From: Incurvaria masculella
Lineage: Eukaryota > Arthropoda > Insecta > Lepidoptera > Incurvariidae
DNA: 64,000 nucleotides
Direction of reading: 5' to 3'
Assembly: GCA_946894095.1 (NCBI GenBank)
Contig: OX335660.1
Coordinates: 12,033,001 to 12,097,000 of the forward strand
The first letter of the stretch is position 1, and the number at the start of each line of letters is the position of its first letter. Below, piece after piece: positions 23,745 through 36,700 of the stretch. Below the pieces are notes generated by a model. The model saw only the letters and a program-made list of their open reading frames with translations, made no database searches and had not been told where the DNA came from. The position numbers and the translations under genes are program-made.

Positions 23745-24054
23745 TGAGCCCGTTGTCCGACTTGTCACCTAAATTGGCATTGACTGAACTAGTTTTACTA
23801 CTTATTCTGAGTTTTACTTCTTCAAGTTGTCAAAATTAAACTCTGAATACTTATTTGTATGAAAACGCGGAGTTGGCGTAAACTGCAAAATCAACGTATT
23901 TATGGCGACCATACGTAAGCGGTCATATCAAACTCAGACTCGCAAATCTTAGTTCGCTTACTGCGCGCGCTTTAATTCGCAATACATCTGAAAATGTCAG
24001 TTGATCTGTTTGGTGTAGAGGCCAAGTTAGGTGACAAGTCAGTCTAGGGGCTCT
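23745..24054. mobile_element. fold-back MITE (CAGAGCCC family), best-preserved copy
   Basis: Left end GAGCCCGTTGTCCGACTTGT then CACCTAAATTGG; right end CCAAGTTAGGTGACAAGTC then GGGGCTC. Interior TCTTCAAGTTGTCAAA and TTAGTTCGCTTACTGCGCG match copies at 9676 and 37451. Confidence 0.75.
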
Positions 24055-24396
24055 GAGTTCTTCCAATACTTCAATATAGTACAGTTGCAATTTCTGCCGC
24101 AAAGCTGGATGCCATATGTCCACCTCACCGTGCTGGCCGTGTAAACGGCGCCATGAATGGAGACTCGCCTCCTCCTACTAATTTTTTGTGGTATATATTA
24201 TGGTGTAATGTTCTACGCTTTGCAATTAAGACCTATGGTTAACAAATAAGCAGGGTAGTAACATTTTAGTTTGCTTATCACAATGATTTAGATACTTATC
24301 ACACACGTTTTAAAGTGTGAATAACCCAACATATTGATAAGGTACAGCGGGCATGAACAAATCCATAAAAGTTATGTGCTCGTAACTTTAAATAAA

Positions 24397-24680
24397 CCGG
24401 CCAAGTGCGAGTCGGACTCGCACAAGAAGGCTTCCGTACCATCATAAAATATTTAATACAAAAAAATCACTTTTTTTGTATGGGGCCCCCTTAAATTTCA
24501 ATATTTTTTTAATCTTAACTATTTGTAGTTATAGCGGCAAAATAAATACACACTCTGTGAAAATTTCAGCTATCTGTTACGGTTACTGAGATACAGCCCT
24601 GTGACAGACGGACGGACGGACAGCGGAGGCTTAGTACTAGGGTTCCGTTGGAATCCTTCGGGTACGGAACCCTAAAAAAC
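24397..24680 (+). repeat. GGTTCCGTACC interspersed repeat, full-length copy
   Basis: Begins CCGGCCAAGTGCGAGTCGGA, then CTTCCGTACCATC, GTTATAGCGGC, ATTTCAGCTATCTG, AGACGGACGGACGGAC, and ends GGGTACGGAACCCTAAAAAA. It is a widespread non-coding repeat in Lepidoptera as I recall. No protein or pol III boxes are obvious, so its class is left open. Confidence 0.8.
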
Positions 24681-24994
24681 GGACCTGCGTGAGTCTGACC
24701 CGTGCACCGAAGGTTCCGTAAAAAAATATGTAGACAATTCTTCTGTCACACATTTTTTTATGTGATGTATCTACAACTAAACGATTCTTGGATTTTTCCT
24801 TAAACATGTAGTGAGACCTAGCTGCTTACCAAATTTCATGATTCCAACTGAAAGTCTATAGATTTATTTGCGAGTGTTGCGGCATAATTGTCTGTATTTT
24901 TTGATCGCATTGACTTTACATTTTTTTTGTAACTTTTATCCATATGGAAAGGCAAGAGCCCTAAGTACCATAGACCTAAGAATTAGATGTTAAT

Positions 24995-25295
24995 TTTTAC
25001 CTCCACGCGCTCAGCCTCAGAGGCTGGCCGTGGTTCGGATTCCACGTTAATATAGGTCCCCTTTCTTACTTACTAGGTGGTAGGGTTAATCCCGCCCGGG
25101 TTGGTACCATCGCATTGGATGAACGATGGTCGAAGCGGCAATGAAAATTATCCGTGTTTTCCATCCAGTGCAATGTAGCTGTGCAATATATGGAAGGTCC
25201 TAGCATGGCACCTAGTTTCCATCTGGTGTGTTGGGCTAATACCATGACAGAAGGTGTGGTATTAGCCATCCATGTCCAGTCACATAAAAAAAAAG
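24995..25295 (+). mobile_element. SINE copy with recognisable pol III B box
   Basis: The head contains GGTTCGGATTCC (25032-25043), close to a tRNA B box, then the family body: TAGGTGGTAGGGTTAATCCC, GTGTTTTCCATCCAGT, GACAGAAGGTGTGGTATTAG, and the CATGTCCAGTCACATAAAAA tail. Confidence 0.8.
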
Positions 25296-25900
25296 TCAGA
25301 TGTGATCCTTTTTCCTTTTGAGGGACGAAACCCTAAAAAAAGAGTAAGGAAAGCGTGAGGAACGCATAAAATTGTAATAAAATAGGAGACGAAGATTAAA
25401 AATACTTTATTTTACAAAAGACATCTTATAGTAACACTGCAAAAAATATTTTACCAAATAATGGAAGAAGCCGTTCATAACTAAAGCAGTAAACAAAGTA
25501 AAGAGTAAATTCAACTCGCAATTTTCATACACATACTTAGAAAAAGAAAATGGGTAGAGATTAACATTATCACTATGATCACAGATATAAATATTCTGTG
25601 CAATATAAAAATAAGTGACAGTGGTGATTGTTCGAATATCATCCGTTTGGCCATTATGGAAAAAGACAATCTGATTTTTTAGGAAGCGCAGATTTTATAT
25701 GTCAATACATACACTTACAAAATGCTATGTATGAAAATAAATATTAGTTGGTAACATTGCAGAAACAATATAATAATTTTATAATGAGAACACGGATCCA
25801 CTCCAAGAACAAGATAACAAGAGTCAACTTCGGTAGCCCAGGTCGAGTTCGGATGGGTGACCTTTAGACCTTTGAAGAGCTGGCCATGAACCTTGATTAA

Positions 25901-26163
25901 GGTGGGTCTTCCCGCTCAACTCACCATACGAAATTATAATCAAAACAGCTTTATTTGATCGAACTAGATTTCTGATGACCATTGGCATTGTAAAATAGTG
26001 TTTGGTTTCTAAGTTATAAGGACCGAAAGTTCTTAAGTTCGAAGGTCGAAAAGCTCATCATGGAGCCTGTCTTTTTCTTTGAAACAGAGAAGGTCACAGA
26101 GCGCAATAAACACGGTTTTGAACTGTGCCCGCGAATGAGTTATTCCCGTCAGGAAGGGCCACC
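25901..26163. mobile_element. TTAA-flanked element (GGTGGCCC family), short copy
   Basis: Flanked by TTAA at 25897-25900 and 26164-26167. Ends GGTGGGTCTTCCCGCTCA and, inverted, GGTGGCCCTTCCTGACGGG. The interior (CTTTATTTGATCGAACTAGA, CTTTGAAACAGAGAAGGTC) matches the 542-bp copy at 54295, from which this one has lost about half. Confidence 0.8.
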
Positions 26164-26274
26164 TTAAATTGAAATACTATGCTTCGGAATATTTTCGTCA
26201 AGAAAATCTCCTGATTCCTGATTACGGTATTCCAGGAATAGGCCTCCTCCATTGTACGAAAACTGTAGTTACTA

Positions 26275-26480
26275 GGTGCCATGGATAATTCCACCCAGGT
26301 TGCTAGGATTGCAGTGAGTTAAAGATGGTCAAACACTAAAATTGTATGTGTTTTCCAACCAGTTCAAGGTAGCCATGCAATACAAGGAAGGACCTAGTTC
26401 CGATGAGGTTTGTTAGGCCAGCATCATGACAGAAGTTGTGATACTAACCACCCAAGTCTAGTGCCATAAAATAAATCATT
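26275..26480 (+). mobile_element. partial SINE copy
   Basis: The body and tail of the same SINE, without the tRNA head: GTGTTTTCCAACCAGTTCAA, ATCATGACAGAAGTTGTGAT, and a CCATAAAATAAA end. Confidence 0.65.
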
Positions 26481-27289
26481 CCTGTTTCTATAAAATGACT
26501 TCGTCAAATGATATTATTATTACCATTGTTACACGGGTAGGAACCTTACATTATTTCACTAGACAACAGCTTAGACATACCTATTGAAATATGGCAAAGT
26601 TTCACATTACACAAGCACATACAATTCATAAGCCCAGTCATTTTGGGAAAATGTTCATTCAGCTCAAATTTAACTCAACATGTTGTCTTGCAAATTACAT
26701 TCAATAACACATAATGTATGCTTAAGACGACATTCTGCATATTTCATCAATTTTTCTTTATAGTTGCAAAACCAAAAAAAGTATCAACTGATTCAAGTAT
26801 TCCTTATCGATTCTGTACGCCAGCAACTTTTTACGTTTAATTTGTTAAAAGTGGCTTCGAAATATCTCTATTTCTGAGCTGACTGCATTTATTGTGTGCA
26901 AGAAACATGTTTCCATTACAAATAAAAATTCGACTAATTGATTTTTTAAATCAGTAAAAGATAATTCCTGTGCTGGCTACGATAAATGTTAACCAGCAGT
27001 AAAATGAAGACGTGATTTGATTCATTTATACTCCTATTTCCATATTATGTAGATATTTCTTAAAAAATCGTAACAAAAACAACTCACCGTACTCCCTGCC
27101 CACCCAACGCATAATGAAAAATGTCCTCTTAAGCGTCAAACATTCTGTCACACTCTATTTAGCTCTTTTCGTTATAGTCACAGTACTATATATTCTCATT
27201 ACGTGACCCTATCAATTAACTTCATATGAAGTTTGTAACGGTAATGAGTAAAAATGAGTTGATTACAAAGATATTATTATTATAAACAT

Positions 27290-27295
27290 TTTATT
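27290..27295 (-). terminator. possible poly(A) signal of the fusion gene
   Basis: AATAAA on the minus strand, about 313 nt downstream of the stop codon at 27608. It is the only plausible signal noticed in that interval. In AT-rich DNA such hexamers are common by chance. Confidence 0.35.
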
Positions 27296-27607
27296 ATACT
27301 TCACACATTTTTAAACGCATGCATAGACTCTTAAATCACATAAAAATATAACTTTCAACAGTATTCTATGTAGGACATGGAACTAAATCCTACTAAGACG
27401 CAACAGCACCAGAGACATTAACCGCGGTCATAGCTATCAAAACATCTAAGAAAATGGCAACACCAAATATCTCAAACATGCAGCATTCAGTCTCTAGCTT
27501 GTCACTAATGAACTTTCGAACAATAGCCTTCACTCAAACTATTTTAGTAATGACAAATATCACTTTGTGCTTCGCCTCAGTCTGGACCTGACTTGACGGC
27601 TCGTCGT

Positions 27608-27725
27608 CTACGGCACGGGCTCCTCGTCTGTACCTTCCTCCGAATCGTACACGGGCGCTCCGTTCTTCATCTGAATGACGGACTTCTTGCGTTGTCTGTG
27701 CTCCTTCAGATCTTGGTCGATGCTT
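27608..27725 (-). CDS. fusion gene last exon with stop
   Basis: 118 nt; acceptor TTCACAG|A. It encodes [20 protein letters not shown] and ends [12 protein letters not shown] then TAG at 27610-27608. The basic-then-acidic tail is not part of the TtcA core. Confidence 0.88.
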
Positions 27726-30700
27726 CTGTGAATTAAACGTGGCGCAGATGAGTACCTATGCTGTAAAGCTCCCTTAGGCCACCATATGCAAGTAGTTGTT
27801 CCTGGATTCGAAAAAAATTTGAACCGGATTCATACAGAGATAAAAGGAAAACAATATTTCCAGAAAAAAAACAGACAATGGAAACTGTATAGATGTAGGT
27901 TACACTTTTTTCTACTCTGGTAAAAAACTATTGCACTTGCATATGATCCAGGATTCCATTAACACCATCACGTGTGCCTTATTGGCTCCTAAGAACAGAA
28001 TATACAGAGGCGTACAGAACGAGAGGCGGCCATTGTTGTGTATATCTTATTTTTGCTAGGACCTGACACCTACAAAGTTGTTTTGTTTTTTCATGCAATC
28101 TGACATGGATGACTAATACCACACGACTGCATTATGATATTAGCCAATACACCACATTCCCGAAGGAATTTATGTGCCATGTCAAGACCTTCCCTTTATG
28201 AGCACAGATACATTGAACTGAATGGAAAACAGGGATAATTTTTCATATTTTCATCCGATGCAATCCGAGGAGAAGAGGACCTACAGTTTTAAATAGATTC
28301 CGAACCATGGAGCAGCTCGCATTCGTGACGAAATCCATTTATCCAACTCAGAAAGAGAAAGAAAGTGGTGCATGATTGAGGCGAGGATTTCAAACCAGAC
28401 CTCTGGCTACTATAATATAAAGAGATAACCCGAACCAAGCGTCGCAAGGACCTTAAAGCAATGCACTGCTCCAGTGGCCACAAAACACTGTGAAACACTT
28501 GCACATTAGGTTTTAATACTAGAAGTTTTGTCATAAACTACTACAGTGAACTGATCACATAGTTAAATATCCCTTTAAATGCTACCACCTACAGAAAATA
28601 TAGTATAATGGTTTGAAAGCAGCCTTACAATAAAATAAGAATAAGATTCTCATATGAGATCACTCACTTGGCACTGATAAGGGGGTGCAGCGCGCTCTTG
28701 AGGCTGGTGAACAGGCACGGGTAGAGACGCTCGTGGGAGGCAAGGATGTCACGCGCCACGCTGCTGGGCTCCGAGCGCGTGCGGCCGCACTGGCTTGTCA
28801 GCGGCTCGGCGGTCACGCGTCCGCACGGCTCTGACACGGAGCGGTCCCGCAATAGGTTCGACTTCCTGCAATGTATGCTTAGTGTTAATTTCATCTTGGG
28901 GATAAGTAAGTACTTATTGGAGGTTATTTCACAGGCATAATTACCTTCTAGTTTGAAATTTCTAAGAACTTACATTTTTGTCTTCAGAATCACACCCTGG
29001 AATGAAAGCAGTTGATTCTGACTCAACCTATTTTATGTGTTCAATAAAACTCAGTTTTGTATACGCATTCTTGAATCTCACTTCTGTCAATGAGTCTCTT
29101 TGTGAGACGTCAATAGAAAAAAGTAGGCAATATAGTTAGACAGCTTCTGACGCGAGAACTTCTCTTGTTCGCTTCCTGAGTAGCACCGCCCCCCTTGTAA
29201 CATTTTGTCTTGCCAACTTAACGTCGCCTAGCACCTCTCAAAATTTGCCTCAACACTTGGATTACTACATTGTTAACCATATTTCGATACAGAAGAGGAG
29301 GTTGTCACTCACCCGGCATCGCAGCAGCACTCGTCCGTCGGCGGGCTCAGTTCGCGTCCTGCACGGAACTCTGGCAGCCGCCTGACGTCCGCAAACGCAC
29401 GCAGTTCACTCTCGCGCACGTACACGAACGGACGCACGATGCGCAGGTTATGCTCTCTGCGAAGGGAAAAGCATGCATGACAAACAGACAAACATTGGCC
29501 TCGGTGTTCGACACGATTGATTTCTTTAGATCTTATTTTGAACATTTTTATAAATTAAATTATTATTGATATATTTTGACTGTTGAAACAGTCACGGCAC
29601 ACACACAAATGTATTTCTCAAATACTGTATGATTTTTTAAACAAACATGTATTTTTAAGCATATTAGATAGCAACATGTCATCATCGAAGCCACTTGCTA
29701 TAAGCCCGCATTAATATTAAACGAAATCAATGAGTAGGATTATGTCCTGAGTGCTTGGATGTGTGCTGTGATGAGTGCTTGGCCGTCTCCACTCTCCTCG
29801 CCCCGGACGGTGCCCTGCATCTACATCGCCAATATCTCCGTCGCAAAGCTTCACCGCCAATATCTGCATCGCCAATATCTCCGTCGCCAGCGATGAAGCT
29901 GCGGCCGGATCGCAGATCCATCGCCACTATATGTACGTGGGAGTGTAAATGCGTATGGTGAGGCGGGATATATTTTAACATAACCTATCCAAACCCAACA
30001 TAACATAACCTAACCTAACCCAACATAACCTAACCTAACCTTACCCAACACAACTTAACTTAACCTAACCTTACCCAACTTAACTTACATATCCCCACAC
30101 CACACCTACTTTGGTGACGCATCTGCCTCTCCAGTTTTTGTCTGACCGCCAGTTTGGCCGCAGATGCCTCGCTGGCGATGGAGATATTGGCGATGCAGAT
30201 ATTGGCGAGGCAGATGGTGGCGATGCATATATTGGCGATGGACATATGGAGTCGTACCTGACGTGGTAGTGCGCGCGCGTGGTGCGCAGCGCACCGCCGT
30301 GGAAGGCGGCCGCGAGGAAGGCGCGCGCGGCGCGGTCGAGGTGCTGCGCGAGCGCCGCCACGCCGTAGCCATGCGCCGCCGCCGCCGCGTACACGCGCCG
30401 CCGCACGCCGTGCCGCGCCCAGCGGTGCGCGCCCCGCTCGCGGCGCCCGCGCGCGCCGCTCTCTGCGGGACGGGGGGGTGAAGTGAGATCATAGTAGGGA
30501 TAGATTGCTAGTGTCACACAAGTTTTAAATAGGAATATTAAAAGTCCACAGAAGGCGTTGCAATGGGGAAGAAAACTCAAAGCTTAAAGACTAGCTGCGG
30601 TACCCGGTTCCGCTCGGGTCAATATTGTGTTGGATTGATTTCGGTCTGAATTATTTCCTGGATTAAAAGTAACCCACCAAAAGGCTGGTCCAGGACTAAG

Positions 30701-33700
30701 TATCCGTCTACCAAATTTTATCAAAATCGTTTGAACCGATATGGCAAGATTAATTGATAAACATCGACATATTCCCATTTAGAGCTTCGTAAACATTTGG
30801 GAGCGAATTTTAAAAGCATGTGCCGCCAAACCCTTACTGCACTGGCACTGCTACATAGAAATTGATACAAAACCAACAAAGGCGGGATTAACCCTACCAC
30901 CTTCCTTACTTTAACAAAGCTTGATGAGGAATACGAACCACAGCCACCTTCAACATAGAAAACGGTAACCCATCCGCAATCTGACTGCGCCTAGAGTTGC
31001 TATACGTTGATAAAATACGCAAATAAATCGGGCGAGTGGTTCGAAGTTATCGCTCTACATGATATCGTGGAACTTTCTGTAGGCCTTTTCAACACCTACA
31101 ATTTTCAAGTACATAGTTTTCATTTTACTCTTCAGGTTTGTATTAAATATTTAAAAATTACATACGCAATCCTTGCTCGTTGATCGCTCCTTATATTAAT
31201 GAAAACCGTATCAAAAAGTCCGTTGCGTGGCTTAGAAGCAGTAAACGAAGAAATAAAGGCAGATAGTGATTACCGCCCCAAGCCGCCGCCTTTCGGTTTG
31301 TATGACAGCTACATCTTAACGTAAGCGGAACTGAATTATATCTAGCCTATCCTGGGTCCCGTGTATTTGCATATACGTGTAGTAAGTCTCATCGAATTCG
31401 GATGATCGGTTTGAGAGTTATGGAGGAACATACATACATACATACAGAACTGATTTCTGAAAATAATCAAGTATCTTAGAAAACAAAGCAACTTACTCCA
31501 TGAACACCCCTTACAGATTTATTACTAGTATAGAGTATAGATGACAAATGAGGTACCTCACCGTAAAAACGTCAAAACTGTCATTCCTGTAAAGTTTGAT
31601 TAATGCGTTTTTGAATGAAAGATGTACTTCATGATGCAGTTATAAGGCTTAGAGGAAAAGACGAGCTTTTGATTATCTTCAAACGAATTGAAATGTCATT
31701 GCCAAGCACAAAAGATGAAACGACATATTATAGGTTATGTTTTTGTTTATATTTTCTTACCCACGACTTTTTTTGATTAGCATGATTAAGAACAGTTTAT
31801 TTTCGGAATAACATGGAGAAAATTTAGTCATTTCAATTACATAGATTAAGTAAACATTTTTTTTATTTTGTATGGTATCTGATAGCTGTGACAGATATTT
31901 AAAGTGAGCTGGCTTAGACGCCACCTGTCGTGATAAATAAGTAGTTTTCTTCCCCATTCACATTTCAGTATACATTCATCACAAACCATTTAATATCAAA
32001 AATATTTTTCTTATTACAATGATTGCTTAATTTATAGTTAAAATTAAAATGTTTCATCACGCCGACCTAGACAAAATTTGTAATTGAGCTTAGTTTAATG
32101 ATGGTGGAACTAGTTCTGGCAGTGACGGGAGATGGCGCTGGTTAGAAATGTCAAAGTAGGTACCAGCGAAAATTAGAAGTTTTAAGCGAGTTTTATACGT
32201 TTTATGACATTAGCAGTCTTTCCTTTGTCTATGGTGAGATCCATTTTTTCTTATATGTTTTACTAGCCGAGGTACCCGGCTCCGCTCGAGTCAATGTCGT
32301 TTTAGATGATGTCGGGTTGAATTATTTTCTGGATAATACCGATATGAGTTCCCCATACAAACTATCATTCCCTATTTCACCCCCTTCGAGTTTGTATTTC
32401 GCCACAAAAGGTAGCCTATGTCATTGAACTTCTCCAAGGTCTAAACTCTCTCCATATCGAAATTCATTAAAATTAGTTCAGAGGTTCAGGCGTGAAAACG
32501 CAAGAGACAGACAGATTTACTTTCGCATTTATTATATAAATATGGATGTGACTATGTTACTGGATATTGATGGCTAATACCACACCCACTGTCATACTAC
32601 AAGAAAATCCCGAAAGTGCCAGCCCAGGACCTTCCCTGTATTAGCATGGGCGGTAGAGGACTACTACCTAGTAGAGGAAGGGAACCTATAGTTTTAGTCG
32701 TGCATGAACAAGGCAAGGATAAAACCCTTTACCTCTGGCATGGAAATCAAGTCCGCGCGCCTCTGAGCTACGAGCCGCTATATAAGCATAAACTACAGAT
32801 GGTTTAACATGACGCCAGATATGATTTTAGCTTTTAATGACAAATATCATATAAACTTACGGTCGTCATCAGTCTTATCCTGGTATATCAACTTGACTCT
32901 GAGGTTCCGGCAGTAGGCCATCAAGTGCAGCGGGTCGATGTCTGACTCAGGCCCGTTGACGAATATTGCACCTATGACAGAAATCAGTCATTTTCAGGCA
33001 GTTACCACAGATTTCACATAATTTTTAGGGTTACGTACCCAAAGGGTGAAAACGGAACCCTATTCTAGTATCCTAGTCTGTCCGTCCGTCCGTCCGTCTG
33101 TCACAGGGCTGTATCTCATGAACCGTAATAGGTAGGCAGCTGAAATTTTCACAGAGTGTGTATTTATTTTGCCGCTGTAACAACAAATAGATAAAATAAA
33201 AAAAATATAAGAATTTAAGGATGGTCCCATACAAAAAACGTGATTTTTTTGTGTTAAATCTTGTACGATGGTACGGAACCATTCGTGTGTGAGCCCGACT
33301 CGCACTTGGTCGGTTTTTTACATCAGTTAAGATTTCCATTAAATTGATGCGTTGGACGCATCGAAAGTTTATTTTCAGCCAAAATATCCATAATAACACT
33401 CTTGTGCAGAATATGCAAGGATACAGTCTAAAAACCGGTTTGTTTGTCTGAACTAGCTTTTTGTGAGGTATTTGAAAAGTTGTAACATAGAAAACCTCTA
33501 AGATTTTTAGGTTAACAAATAAAAAAAAAACATTTTTCGCAGAGGAAGATCGACTAGCGATGCTGTAGCTTTATAAACAAATTAAAACAGTCATAACTTC
33601 TAAGTGACCTTTTAAAATTCATAATCGGTTTTTTTCTTACTTTAGTAAAAAGGATTCAAGTTTGTCATGTGAATAGTATCGAAATAAACATATGTAGAAA

Positions 33701-36700
33701 TAATTACAGTTGGTGTATGTCAAGGGCCCATATTAGGTCCCTTGATTTTTAATATACATGTTAATGAAGATCAAGTTGTATCTTGGACAATAAAGCATTA
33801 ATTAGGTAGTACAATTTGTCTTGATTAATAAAGCGATGATAGTCTCTTATAATGAAGACACTACAATTATGATTTGCGTACAATTTATAATTCAAACAAT
33901 ACTTGCATTGATGGTCATTGTGGGTAACAATAAGATATTAGGGCACATGTGGCGTGCCCCTTACATGTCACACCCCGAAAAACAAGCCCAACCTTAGGGT
34001 GCTACTGGACTTATGTCATCGATGGTATATTCTAATGACAAACTCTATCGAAACACAGCAAACATACCCATTGTGAAGTGAACACCCCTGCCCCTCGCAT
34101 AAAGCTGGTAATGGTGGAGCGTATGCAGCAGCGCTAGAGAGTCGCGGCCGCCGGACAGACACACCAGAACCTTGTCTTGATCCCGGATCATGTCGTACTC
34201 GTGGATTGCCTGCCAGGATGGACAACAATATTATTGTGGTTCATTATCATTTGGATTACTTTCTTTTTGTGGGCCTATGTGGGGCACTCGTGCAATGATT
34301 ATCGTAAGAAGCCTGGAACTAATCAACTTATTCTCAGTACGAAAAAGTACACATTGTTTAGATCAACTTTTTTTTGGACAGGTTAGGTAATTTAGGCTAG
34401 TGAGGTTGGGTTAGATTAAAAGATAAAATAGATATCGTAAAATAAATCGAGGTGCATGACCTTTTAACTAAATATGTGTATGTAGAAAGAACAAATGAAT
34501 GCTTCAACATCGAGTGTGCGAATATTGCGCTCCACTATTCGAACATGAATGACACGTTTGAGTAATGGCGCTTCAACACCGTGCTCGAGTGTGTAAAGGT
34601 ACAAAAATGGGACCATCTTTTTTCTATTCATTTGGTTAGTAGCTTAAGCCATGTTTGTCTATGTCAGCCCCACAGTAACTATTTGTGTTTACGGATCGCT
34701 GCGCAGGACAAGAGAATTGTTAAAAGTTTTCGTTTGTGAACTCTTCATTCTGTGGTTGGCTTAGAGCTTCATGGATCGTGAAGAATAAATGCAGTTTGTC
34801 TGTGCACAGAACCTTCAACAGTTTGTTTCTAGTGACTTGAATCCGGACACAATCCAACAGTACGTGGAGCTGATCCCCTGCTTGCCGACAAGCAGATCAG
34901 TTAGGCGCCTTAACTATTCGCATAAATTTCAGTGTCTTATTTAGTGTTGTATGTCCGGATTGCAGTCGGAGGCCTGTCACTATGTTAGATCTTGGCAATT
35001 TAGAATTGACAAGCCATGGTGTTTTAAGTGGTTCACATTGAATTATTTTATACCATATTCTTTTCTCTACCGACCTTCTATCTTAATGAAAGAGCATTAG
35101 AAGCATAGAGTGATGCATGAGCTTTTGAAATTTGACTAAATTTCTAAATGTAGAGCAAGGATCACAATTGATTTCAATACTTTCTGATTACATAACTGCT
35201 TGCTTAGCTAACCTGTCTCCAATTTTATTTCCAAGTACTCCAACATGAGATGGAATTGTTTATTGTTTATTCAACATCCATAGGTAGCATACTGCACTCG
35301 GATTTGTCATATTTTATCATGAGCCAGTTCTGCATTCACGGCGGAAAAGAACTGGCAAGAAATTTCGCTGAATTTTATCCAACGTCCACTTAGTTTAGGT
35401 TTACAAGTTTTTTTGCCATTGCTTACAGAAATACTTATTGGTTATTGGTACCCGTTTGTGTGATCCATTGTAAATAGTTCGATTTTTTTTAATGGAACAT
35501 TTGAGCATGAATATCGTGCTAGAATATTCGAACATGAATGACGACTTGTAACAGAGGTTTAACAATGTGCTCGTGTGCAAAGCCCCAACCTCGACGGTGC
35601 CTTTCCAGACGGCCCGCGTCGGCGGTTGCCAGTCGCCGTCGGCGGCGGGCTCCGGCGCGGACGAGTCGCCGCTGCTCGCGGAGCCGCACCGCTCGCCCTC
35701 CCCTTCGGAGCCCGAGCCGGACTCCTCGCGCTGGTAGAACTCCGGCTTCCTGCTGACCATAGATGAATGATAGTAGGGACAGATTGCTAAGAGCATGCAA
35801 GTGTTGAATAGGGATAATAAAAGTCCACAGGTGGCGTTGCACGTCACATTTCAGAATGCATTAAATAGAAGCCAATGAAAATAAATGACTTTTATTTACA
35901 ATGCCATTACTTCATTTATAGATAAAATTTAATGTTTTCATCACGCCTACCTAGGCAAAATTTGGAATCAAGCTTAGTTTAATGATGGTGTAATGAGTTC
36001 TGGCAGTGACGGAAGATGGCGCTGGTTAGTCATAGTATCAGCGAAAATAAGGAGTTTTCGGCGAATTTTTTTAAATTGTATTACGTTAGCTTTCTATTCA
36101 TTCTCTTTAATCTATGGAGCCGCTTATGACGTAATGGAGCCACTGCTCAAAATTCTATTTGTCTGCGGACCGACAGTTATCAATAGATCTCACCGTTTGA
36201 CATTTCTAGTACGCATAGGGTATAGCTCGATTAGACAAATAAATTATTTAATTTAATTTCGATTAGTTTAAGTTGAGGCGATCAAGGCACGCAAACATAA
36301 GGGGGACATTTCTCAAATACAGTACGTTCTTTTTTTTTTAAATGGGTACATTCAAACACATTTGATCGCCACATGTCATAGTTGTCACCATACTGGACCA
36401 CGCTTGCTATAAACCAGCAACAATAAAAAAAAAATCCGTAACCTCAACTAAAAATCAATATTAATACAAATTATAGGGTATTTTTGAAAATACACATAAA
36501 TAGATTTCACTAGGTGTCAACTGACCTGATTTCGTTAAACGGTGGGCTCAGGTCCTGACTAGTTTCCTGTGCGTCTACGTATCGCAAGCAGGGTGCGAGC
36601 TCCGAATGTACGGGCGAGCGACCACACCCCGCGGAGCCTGGCTGGCACAGACTCGACCTGTAGAGTGCAAAGCCTGTTCAAATAGAGACCGATAGATGGC

